Assembly (NCBI GenBank): GCA_028291545.1
Contig: JAQGHR010000064.1
Location: 1 to 41,095, forward strand
Direction: 5' to 3'
DNA: 41,095 bases
Source of the DNA: Planctomycetota bacterium
GTDB taxonomy: Bacteria; Planctomycetota; Planctomycetia; Isosphaerales; Isosphaeraceae
The notes beneath the pieces were generated by a model. That model was not told the origin of the DNA, made no database searches, and saw nothing but the letters and a program-made list of their open reading frames with translations. The position numbers were made by a program, and so were the translations under genes. Positions 7,527 through 17,415 of this stretch are shown in pieces; position 1 is the first letter of the stretch, and each line of letters starts with the position of its first letter.

Positions 7527-8297
7527 ATGACAACGCAATCGACGACAGACCTGCGCGGCCTTCGCGCCGCGGTCCTGGGCTCCACCTCCGGCATCGGCCG
7601 CGCCACGGCGTTGGCGCTGGCCGAGGCCGGCGCCGACGTGATCGTACACGGACATCGCTCTCGCGATCGGGCCGAGGCCGTGGCGTCCGAGTGTCGCCAG
7701 CACGGCGGGCGATCCGCGGTCCTGATGGCCGATCTTGGCGATCGCGCCGCCGGGGACCGCCTGGTCGAGGACGCCTGGAACGCCTGGGGCGGCCTGGATG
7801 CGTGGCTCCATATCGCCGGCGCCGACACGTTGACAGGCGCCGGGGCGAAACTGTCCTTTCCCGAGAAGATGGACCTTCTGATGAACGTGGATGTGATCTC
7901 CACGATTCGCCTCTGCCGCGCCATCGGCCACAAGATGAAGGCGGCCGGTTCCGGGTCGATCCTCACGATGGGCTGGGACCAGGCCGAGACCGGCATGGAA
8001 GGCGATTCCGGCGAGCTCTTCACCGCCGCCAAAGGTGCCGTGATGTGCTTCACGCGCAGCCTCTCCCTGAGCCTTGCCCCCACCGTCCGCGTCAACTGCA
8101 TCGCCCCCGGCTGGATCAAGACCGCCTGGGGACAGAAAGCTCCCGACGCCTGGCAAGACCGCGTGATGCGCGAGACCCCCCTCAAGCGCTGGGGCATTCC
8201 CGAAGAGGTGGCGACGGTGGCCCGATTTCTGGTCGGGCCGGAGTCGGGGTTCTTGACGGGTCAGGTGGTGAGGGTGAATGGGGGGGTGGTACGGTAG
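7527..8297 (+). CDS. Atypical short-chain dehydrogenase/reductase in the C1 locus
   Basis: 256 residues with a Rossmann SDR fold. The cofactor loop GSTSGIGRA (18-26) with HGHRSR after beta-2 suggests NADP(H). The later motifs LMNVDV (Asn120), APGWIKT and a C-terminal FLTGQVVRVNGG are normal. The active site is not: the usual YxxxK reads F165-TAA-K169, and the catalytic Ser about 13 residues before the Tyr is missing (ILTMGWDQAE). It either uses another chemistry or only binds cofactor and ligand. It sits 23 bases before the DHPS-like gene and likely starts the plus-strand operon. A pteridine-reductase-like role in methanopterin synthesis is conceivable but unproven. GGAG lies just upstream of the ATG. 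Confidence 0.85.
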   Translation: MTTQSTTDLRGLRAAVLGSTSGIGRATALALAEAGADVIVHGHRSRDRAEAVASECRQHGGRSAVLMADLGDRAAGDRLVEDAWNAWGGLDAWLHIAGADTLTGAGAKLSFPEKMDLLMNVDVISTIRLCRAIGHKMKAAGSGSILTMGWDQAETGMEGDSGELFTAAKGAVMCFTRSLSLSLAPTVRVNCIAPGWIKTAWGQKAPDAWQDRVMRETPLKRWGIPEEVATVARFLVGPESGFLTGQVVRVNGGVVR

Positions 8298-8320
8298 CTC
8301 ACTCCGTGGAACGCAGGGGC

Positions 8321-9718
8321 ATGACCGGTTCTGACGACCGCCCTCCTCACTTTCTGTTCGTCACCGGCCGTCTCGCCGAATTCGCATTACGGCGGGAACT
8401 GGAGGCGCTGGCGCCGAGGGCGGGGTTCGTGGCGGAGGTGGCGGTGTTGCCGATCTCGGTGGCGGCGCTGATGCCGCCGAAGTGGGTGGCGAGGCATCTG
8501 GAGGTGGGGGAATCGATCGATAAGGTGATCTTGCCGGGACACTGCAAGGGAGACCTCGCGCAGGTCGTCGAGAAGGCGGGGGGGAGGCCGGTGGAGCGGG
8601 GTCCGGAAGACCTGAGGGACCTGCCGAGGTTCTTCAACCAGGGCGAACGGCGACGCGACGGGTATGGCATGCAGAACATCGCGATTCTGGCCGAGATCAA
8701 TCACGCGCCGAGATTGACGCACGGAGACATCCTCGCGATCGCCGAGCGGTTTCGAGCCGAGGGGGCCGACCTGATCGACCTGGGATGCGACCCGGGAGGA
8801 CCGTGGAGCGGCGCGGGGGACGCGGTGAAGGCGTTGAAGGATGCGGGGCATCGGGTGTCGATTGACAGCTTCGATCCGGTGGAGGTGGAGCAGGCGATCG
8901 AGGCGGGAGCGGAGCTGGTCCTGAGCGTGAACGGGACGAATCGGGAGTTCGCGAAAAGCTGGGGCGTCGAGGTCGTCGCGATCCCCGACCGGCCGGGGAC
9001 GCTGGAGGGGCTGGAAGCGACGATGGAGTTCTTGGACAAACATGATATGCCCTTTCGCGTCGATCCGATCGTGGAGCCGATCGGATTCGGATTCGCGGCG
9101 TCGCTGGGGAGGTATCTGGAAGTAAGGACGCGATTCCCGGACGTGGAAATGCTGATGGGCGTGGGGAATCTGACCGAGCTGACCGACTGCGATTCGGCGG
9201 GGATCAATACGATCCTGATCGGATTCTGCCAGGAGCTGGCGATCAAGAGCGTGCTGACGACCGCCGTGATCAACTGGGCGCGGTCGTCGGTGCGGGAGAT
9301 CGACCTGGCGAGGAGGCTCGTCTATCATGCGGTGATGAACAGGACACCGCCGAAGCGGTTAGAGCCGCTGCTGGTCATGCTTCGCGACCCCCAGGTCCCG
9401 CGACACGGGCGGGACGTTTTGGCCGAAATGCAACGCCTCATCAAGGACCCGAACTGGCGGATCTTCGCCGAGGATGGCACGATCTACGCGATCAACAGCC
9501 AGCATTTTCTCAGCGATCCGGACCCGTTCGTGCTGTTCGGTCAGATGGGCGTCGAGGATGCCTCACACGCGTTCTATCTGGGCCAGGAATTGATGAAAGC
9601 CAGGACGGCGCTGACCTTGAACAAGGCGTATCGGCAGGACAGGGCGCTGGAGTGGGGATTCCTGACGGATGAGGAAGTGAGCCACAGGGGCGGTTCAAAC
9701 TTCGGACCATCCTCATGA
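8321..9718 (+). CDS. Dihydropteroate-synthase-like protein (DUF6513 + DHPS domain)
   Basis: 465 residues from ATG 8321. The N-terminal region (about 1-110; FLFVTGRLAEFALRRELE, VILPGHCKGDL) matches the DUF6513-type extension. It is followed by a TIM-barrel domain resembling dihydropteroate synthase (ILAEINHAPRL, GADLIDLGCDPGG, VSIDSFDP, VLSVNG) and a C-terminal region. Such proteins recur in methanogens and in bacterial tetrahydromethanopterin clusters and are presumed to act in pterin or methanopterin assembly; the exact reaction is not established. The frame is open much further upstream, but that part overlaps the SDR gene in another frame. The stop overlaps the next start (ATGA at 9715). 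Confidence 0.88.
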   Translation: MTGSDDRPPHFLFVTGRLAEFALRRELEALAPRAGFVAEVAVLPISVAALMPPKWVARHLEVGESIDKVILPGHCKGDLAQVVEKAGGRPVERGPEDLRDLPRFFNQGERRRDGYGMQNIAILAEINHAPRLTHGDILAIAERFRAEGADLIDLGCDPGGPWSGAGDAVKALKDAGHRVSIDSFDPVEVEQAIEAGAELVLSVNGTNREFAKSWGVEVVAIPDRPGTLEGLEATMEFLDKHDMPFRVDPIVEPIGFGFAASLGRYLEVRTRFPDVEMLMGVGNLTELTDCDSAGINTILIGFCQELAIKSVLTTAVINWARSSVREIDLARRLVYHAVMNRTPPKRLEPLLVMLRDPQVPRHGRDVLAEMQRLIKDPNWRIFAEDGTIYAINSQHFLSDPDPFVLFGQMGVEDASHAFYLGQELMKARTALTLNKAYRQDRALEWGFLTDEEVSHRGGSNFGPSS

Positions 9719-10299
9719 TCCTCGAATCCCTCGTCACCACCCTGAATGAAGACGGGTCGCCGAACATCGCGCCGATGGGGCCGAGGGTCGAGCCGGGCAT
9801 GGGCCGGTTCGTGCTCCGGCCGTTCAAGACGGCGACGACGTATCGGAACCTGAAGCGCCTGGGCGAGGGCGTGCTGCACGTGACGGATGATGTGCTGATG
9901 CTCGCGCGAGCGGCGATCGGGGAGGACCCGCGAGCGGAGACGCGAGCGGCCGGCGCGGTGCGGGGGCGTGTGATCCTGGAAGCATGTCGGTATTATGAGT
10001 TCCGCGTGATCGCGATCGACGACCGGGAGGATCGGACGACGATCGCGGCCGAGACGGTGGCCTCGGGCGTCCTGCGCGAGTTTTTCGGCCTGAATCGGGC
10101 CAAGCACGCGGTGGTCGAGGGGGCCATCCTGGCGACGCGGGTGGGGATTCTGCCCGGGGACGAGATCGTCGAATCGTTCGATCGCCTGGTCGCGCCTGTG
10201 GAGAAAACGGGCGGGCCGGACGAGATCGCGGCGTTCGCCCTGCTGGCCGGATACCTCCGCGATCGCGGCCTTCCTGTACCGGATTTCCCCCGCCCATGA
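9715..10299 (+). CDS. DUF447 family protein (flavoprotein-like, C1 cluster)
   Basis: 194 residues. It starts MILESLVTTLNEDGSPNIAPMGP, the typical opening of the DUF447 family, which has a flavin-reductase-like split beta-barrel. RPFKTATTYRNL and GVLHVTDDVLM follow, with a helical C-terminal half. DUF447 genes are regular members of tetrahydromethanopterin gene clusters in archaea, methylotrophs and planctomycetes, with unknown function. It overlaps both neighbours by ATGA, so it is translationally coupled to the DHPS-like gene and to beta-RFAP synthase. FMN binding is inferred from the family. Confidence 0.85.
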   Translation: MILESLVTTLNEDGSPNIAPMGPRVEPGMGRFVLRPFKTATTYRNLKRLGEGVLHVTDDVLMLARAAIGEDPRAETRAAGAVRGRVILEACRYYEFRVIAIDDREDRTTIAAETVASGVLREFFGLNRAKHAVVEGAILATRVGILPGDEIVESFDRLVAPVEKTGGPDEIAAFALLAGYLRDRGLPVPDFPRP

Positions 10300-11258
10300 C
10301 CTCGCTCCACCTGTCCGCTCCCAGTCGATTGCACTTCGGCCTGCTGGCCCGAGGTCCGGCCGCGCCCAGGCAGTTCGGCGGGCTCGGTTTGATGGTCGAG
10401 GAGCCGGGGCTGGAGATCACGGCCGAGCCGTCCGATTCGTGGCGCGCGTCGGGCCCTCTGGCCGATCGCGCCGGGACGATCGCGCGGCGCGTGGCCGCGA
10501 AACTCATCGAAGACGGGAAATTTCCTCCCCCCCTCGCCCTGACCGTTCATCGCGCCCCGCCCGAACACGTCGGGCTTGGCACGGGGACTCAATTGAGCCT
10601 GGCCGTGGCGAAACTGGTGACCATGTCGGCCGGTCTGGATCTGTCCGCCCCCGCGTTGGCGGCGGTCACGGGCCGAGGTGCGCGCTCGGGCGTGGGGCTG
10701 CACGGGTTCGATCATGGCGGGCTGATCGTCGAGGGCGGACATCGCGGCGAGAGCGGCATCCCCCCCCTGCTCTCGCGGATGGATTGGCCGGCCGAGTGGT
10801 CGGTGCTGGTGGTCGTCCCGCCGGTCTCGCCGGGCTTGCACGGACCCGACGAGATGCGTGCGTTCTCCGCCCTGCCGCCGATGCCCGAGGCCGAGACCGA
10901 CCGTCTCTGCCGGCTCGTTCTGCTCGGGATCTTGCCCGCCGTCGCCGAACGAAACCTCGCGGAATTCGGCGAGGCACTCTCGGAGCTCCAGCACCGCGTC
11001 GGCTCCTGGTTCGCCCCGGCCCAGGGTGGGGTGTTCGCGTCGCCACGGATCACCGAGATCGTGGGCTGGCTCCGGGCCGAAGGGCTTTCCGGAGTCGGGC
11101 AAAGCTCGTGGGGACCGGCCCTGTACGGCGTCTCTCGCGACGGACCCGAGCGCCGTGATTCGCTCGCCCGCAGCCTCCGTTCGCGATTCGCCCTCGACGC
11201 CGGTTCCGTTCTCTGGACGGCCGCGAGCCCGCGAGGCGCGGTCCTGCGGGATCGCTGA
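10296..11258 (+). CDS. Beta-ribofuranosylaminobenzene 5'-phosphate synthase
   Basis: Condenses phosphoribosyl pyrophosphate with p-aminobenzoate (or 4-hydroxybenzoate) with loss of CO2 and pyrophosphate. This is the committed step of (tetrahydro)methanopterin biosynthesis. The 320-residue protein opens with the signature APSRLHFGLL, has FGGLGLMVEEP, the GHMP-fold loop GLGTGTQLSLAVA (93-105), RGARSGVGLHGFDHGG, and a C-terminal GVGQSSWGPALYG motif. All are typical of beta-RFAP synthases. It overlaps the DUF447 stop (ATGA). Its presence shows that the host makes its own methanopterin cofactor. It is the last gene of the plus-strand operon. Confidence 0.93.
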   Translation: MTSLHLSAPSRLHFGLLARGPAAPRQFGGLGLMVEEPGLEITAEPSDSWRASGPLADRAGTIARRVAAKLIEDGKFPPPLALTVHRAPPEHVGLGTGTQLSLAVAKLVTMSAGLDLSAPALAAVTGRGARSGVGLHGFDHGGLIVEGGHRGESGIPPLLSRMDWPAEWSVLVVVPPVSPGLHGPDEMRAFSALPPMPEAETDRLCRLVLLGILPAVAERNLAEFGEALSELQHRVGSWFAPAQGGVFASPRITEIVGWLRAEGLSGVGQSSWGPALYGVSRDGPERRDSLARSLRSRFALDAGSVLWTAASPRGAVLRDR

Positions 11259-11362
11259 ACGAAGCGGGACTCGGTCGTTGACCGGACGAGGCGGCGGGGT
11301 TAAGACAGCACCCCGGGCGAGTGAGTTGCTGAAAGAAATGCGCGATCACATGGGGGCCGGAA

Positions 11363-12187
11363 ATGCTCAGGATGATGCTCGTGACGGGGCTGGCCCTGGT
11401 GGGGTTCGGTCGGGACGCCGGCGAGGGCAAGACGGAGACGGCCCCGGCGGCCGAGGAAACGTGGACGCCGCTGTTCAATGGTCGGAACCTCGACGGCTGG
11501 TACACGTTTCTCCAGAAGCACGGCAAGAACCACGATCCCGATCGCGTGATCACCATCGAGGACGGATCGATTCGCCTGTACAAACACGCCGCGGACAAGA
11601 GCGACGTCGTGATGGGCTACATCGGCACGGAGAAGGAATACGGCGATTACCACCTGCGGTTCCAGTACCGCTGGGGGACCAAGAAATTCCAGCCTCGCTA
11701 CGCCTTGAAGCGGGACGCGGGCCTGTACTATCACATCGTCGGGCCGGACGCCGTGTGGCCCAAGTCCCTTCAGTTCCAGATCCAGCAGACCGACGTCGGC
11801 GACCTGCTCGCCCTCTACGGCTTCCAGCTCGATACCTGGATTGACCCCAAGACCAAGGGCGACGACCCGCCCACGTTCCTCGATCTCGGCAAGGGCGGCG
11901 TGCCTCGCGTCCTGGGCGGCAAGGGGATCGGCTACCAGAAACGGTTGCCGGGCGAGTTCGAGGTCGACGGCTGGAACACCGGCGAGATCATCGCCAGGGG
12001 CGATACCACGACCCACATCCTCAACGGCCACGTCGTCAACCACGGCCGCAACATCCGGGTCGTCGATCCCTCCGACCCGAAATCCGCGAAGCCGATCACC
12101 AAAGGTCGGATTGCCCTGGAAATTGAGGCGGCCGAGATGGACTTCCGCAAGGTGGAGATCCGGATGCTGAACGACGGTGCGAAATGA
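11363..12187 (+). CDS. DUF1080 / 3-keto-disaccharide hydrolase domain protein
   Basis: 274 residues with a short hydrophobic N-terminus that may be a signal peptide, followed by the DUF1080 concanavalin-like fold. The opening WTPLFNGRNLDGWYTF is diagnostic. SDVVMGYIGTEKEYGDYHLRFQYRW, DAGLYYHIVG, SLQFQIQQTDVGDL, WNTGEIIARG and THILNGHVVN follow. Family members are secreted glycan-processing proteins common in planctomycetes; the exact substrate is unknown. The stop overlaps the first possible start of the next gene (ATGA), indicating an operon. A second DUF1080 protein lies at 26014. Confidence 0.88.
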   Translation: MLRMMLVTGLALVGFGRDAGEGKTETAPAAEETWTPLFNGRNLDGWYTFLQKHGKNHDPDRVITIEDGSIRLYKHAADKSDVVMGYIGTEKEYGDYHLRFQYRWGTKKFQPRYALKRDAGLYYHIVGPDAVWPKSLQFQIQQTDVGDLLALYGFQLDTWIDPKTKGDDPPTFLDLGKGGVPRVLGGKGIGYQKRLPGEFEVDGWNTGEIIARGDTTTHILNGHVVNHGRNIRVVDPSDPKSAKPITKGRIALEIEAAEMDFRKVEIRMLNDGAK

Positions 12188-12198
12188 GGAGAGCCATC

Positions 12199-13545
12199 AT
12201 GAACGGGCGAGCCTGGATCGGTCTCATCCTGACACTCCTCGCAACCTCCGCCGACGCCGCCGACCTGAAGGCGGGCGCGGCGGCGAAGACGCTCGAGGCG
12301 AAGGACGAGATGGTCGTCGGCGGGGGGATCGGCCCGGGACGGCTCAAGGGCCAGGAGGGGGAACTGCGTGCCTCGGCCGTGGTGGCCGAGGGGCCGGACG
12401 GCGGCAAGGTCTGCCTGGTCGCGTGCGATGTGCTCATGATCGAGCGCGATATCCTGGACGTCGCGGCCCGAAAAATCTCCGACAAGACGGGCATCCCGTT
12501 CGGCCACATCCTCATCAACGCCACGCACACCCATCACGCGCCCACGACCGTGACGATCCACGGTTACGAGCGTGACGAGGCGTTCACGCGTCATGTCGGC
12601 GAGAAGATCGTCGAGGCCGCCATCGAGGCGAACACCCGGCTCACTCCGGTCGCGATGAAGTTCCGATTGGGCGAGGAATCCTCCGTCGGCCGGAACAGCC
12701 GCCTGCTGCTGAGTGACGGCACGATCTACTGGATCGGCAAGCATGACGACGCCGTGCGGCCCACCGGCCCGTTCGACCCCGAGCTGCCGGTCGTGGCCTT
12801 CGCGAGGCCCGGCGGCAAGCTGGAGGCTGTGCTATTCAATCATTCGACCCACACCATCGGCACGGTGAAGGGCCTGGTCCGGTCTCCCAGCTTCTATGGT
12901 CTCGCCGCGCAGGAATTGGAGCGCGAGCGCGGCGGATTGTTCCTGTTCTTCGAGGGCGCCTCCGGCTCCACGCATAACCTGGACCTGGCGACGCCCGAGG
13001 CCCTGATACGCATCAAGTCCGCGGTGGCCGATGCGCTCGATCATGCCGGCGAGCGCCCGGTTTCTCGCGTGGTCGGCCGTCGCAAGGAGATCACGCTCAA
13101 GGTCCGCAGGTTCGACGAGGCCGCCGACGACGCGGCGGTCGTCGCCTATTGCACCAAGCGCCAGCCTCCCCCCTACCATCAGACCACGATCGACATCTTC
13201 CGCAAGATGCGGAAAACGCTCGCCCCGCATCAGGGCGAGGAACGGAAGACCTGGGTGCAGGCGATCGTCCTCGGCGACGTCGCCTTCGTGGGCGTGCCCG
13301 GCGAGTTCTTCACGCATCTCGGCCAGGAGATCAAGCGCCGCTCGCCCTATCGCTACACCTACGTGTTCGAGCTGGCCAACGACTACGTCGGCTACATCCC
13401 CGACGCCCGCGCCTTCGACAAGGGCGGCTATCAGGTCTGGACCGGCCTGCACAGCTTCCTCGAAAAAGGCGCGGGCGAGACGATCGTGGACTCGGCCGTG
13501 GACCTGCTCGGACAACTCCACGACGCGGCGCCGACCGGCCGCTGA
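12199..13545 (+). CDS. Neutral/alkaline ceramidase-like secreted hydrolase
   Basis: The protein (448 residues from ATG 12199) has a clean signal peptide (NGRAWIGLILTLLATSADA). The body resembles the N-terminal domain of neutral/alkaline non-lysosomal ceramidases: LKAGAAAKTLE, ACDVLMIERDILD, the metal-ligand motif INATHTHHAP, LFNHSTHTIG, and FFEGASGSTHN. A C-terminal GVPGEFFTHLGQEIKRRSP and ELANDYVGYIPD also fit. ATG 12184 overlaps the DUF1080 stop. ATG 12199 has an AGGAGA site 6 bases upstream and gives a better signal peptide, so I prefer it. Planctomycete members are often proposed as zinc amidases or esterases of unknown substrate. Confidence 0.87.
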   Translation: MNGRAWIGLILTLLATSADAADLKAGAAAKTLEAKDEMVVGGGIGPGRLKGQEGELRASAVVAEGPDGGKVCLVACDVLMIERDILDVAARKISDKTGIPFGHILINATHTHHAPTTVTIHGYERDEAFTRHVGEKIVEAAIEANTRLTPVAMKFRLGEESSVGRNSRLLLSDGTIYWIGKHDDAVRPTGPFDPELPVVAFARPGGKLEAVLFNHSTHTIGTVKGLVRSPSFYGLAAQELERERGGLFLFFEGASGSTHNLDLATPEALIRIKSAVADALDHAGERPVSRVVGRRKEITLKVRRFDEAADDAAVVAYCTKRQPPPYHQTTIDIFRKMRKTLAPHQGEERKTWVQAIVLGDVAFVGVPGEFFTHLGQEIKRRSPYRYTYVFELANDYVGYIPDARAFDKGGYQVWTGLHSFLEKGAGETIVDSAVDLLGQLHDAAPTGR

Positions 13546-16536
<2,991 letters not shown>

Positions 16537-16554
16537 CGGATCTCTTTCACGTCG

Positions 16555-16577
16555 CACTGGCGGCTTGCCTGCCAGTG
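16555..16577. terminator. Stem-loop between convergent genes
   Basis: CACTGGC pairs with GCCAGTG (7 bp), extended by GG/CC with a bulged T, around a CTTG loop. It lies in the 49-base gap between the cellulase stop and the stop of the convergent GntR gene, so it could end transcription from both sides. There is no T-tract. Confidence 0.5.
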
Positions 16578-16585
16578 CCACTCCT

Positions 16586-17281
16586 CTACGGGTCCATCCT
16601 CATCCGGTACGCCAGCAATTCTTTCTCCAGGCCGTTGCGGACGTGGGCACGCATGATGGCGTCGGCCGCGACGGGGTCACGGTCCTTGACCGCATCGACG
16701 AGGAGGGAATGGTAGCGCGGCGGATCGGGGAATTCGGGGGCGAAGTACCAGTTGGCCTGCAATCGTCTCAGCAGCTCGATCCGCTCCAGCTCACGCACCA
16801 GGGCGCGGCAGCGACTGATCTTCGCGAGCCCTCGATGGAACTGCCAGTGGAGCCGAGGGCCGGTCTTGTCCGCCGCCTTCCTGGTCCCTCCCGCCGTCAC
16901 GCACGCGTCCACGGCTTCGGCCATCGCATAGAGTCCCTCGATCTCGGCGACGCTGGCCGCGTCGCACGCCAGGCGGATGGCCTGGGTCTCGTAGGCTTCG
17001 CGCAGGATGTAGTCGTCCTGGATGGTCTCCAGGCTGATCTTGCGGACCCTCGCAGCCTGCCGCGCCTCGGCCTCGACCAGTCCCGTACTCTCCAGCCTCG
17101 CCAGGGCCTCGATCACCGGGATCGAGCTGGTCCCGTATCGGCGCGCGATCCCGCGACGCGAGAGCGTCTCCCCCGGCCGGAGCTTGCCGTCGGTGATCTC
17201 GTCGCGCAGGCCCTCGTAAATCGTATCCGCCAGCGCGGCCTGAACGGGATCGCCCGTGGAACCAGGTTTTCGTTCCGCCAT
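16586..17281 (-). CDS. GntR/FadR-type (FCD) transcriptional regulator
   Basis: 231 residues from ATG 17281. The N-terminal winged helix has the GntR signature (IYEGLRDEITDGKLRPGETLSRRGIARRYGTSSIPVIEALARLESTGLV). The C-terminal all-helical FCD ligand domain contains EAYETQAIRLA and FHRGL and ends AHVRNGLEKELLAY. I prefer 17281 because AGGAA lies just upstream; ATG 17302 would add seven residues. FCD regulators usually respond to sugar acids or other carboxylates and control the adjacent operon. It is divergent from the DUF1549/DUF1501 block, with a perfect palindrome in the shared promoter region. Confidence 0.9.
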   Translation of the reverse strand: MAERKPGSTGDPVQAALADTIYEGLRDEITDGKLRPGETLSRRGIARRYGTSSIPVIEALARLESTGLVEAEARQAARVRKISLETIQDDYILREAYETQAIRLACDAASVAEIEGLYAMAEAVDACVTAGGTRKAADKTGPRLHWQFHRGLAKISRCRALVRELERIELLRRLQANWYFAPEFPDPPRYHSLLVDAVKDRDPVAADAIMRAHVRNGLEKELLAYRMRMDP

Positions 17282-17355
17282 CAGATTCCTATTTTCAAAC
17301 ACCCAGGCGCGAAGTCGTATCCGATCATCCGGGCCTCTTGAACTCGATCTACCGG

Positions 17356-17365
17356 TGATATATCA
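17356..17365. promoter_or_regulatory. Palindromic operator candidate for the GntR regulator
   Basis: TGATATATCA is a perfect 10-bp palindrome flanked by CCGG on the left and TCCGG on the right. It lies between the divergent GntR gene and the DUF1549/DUF1553 gene, about 50 bases before the latter's start. FadR-type regulators bind short palindromes of this size. Function is inferred from position and symmetry only. Confidence 0.5.
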
Positions 17366-17415
17366 TCCGGGAGCGAGGGTCGCCGGTCAAGCCGATCCGA
17401 TGGGGAACTTTCGCC

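Noticed and set aside
7691..8320. 210-residue N-terminal extension of the DHPS-like gene
   Set aside because: It overlaps the SDR gene in another frame and is Arg/Pro-rich shadow sequence. Similarity begins at ATG 8321.
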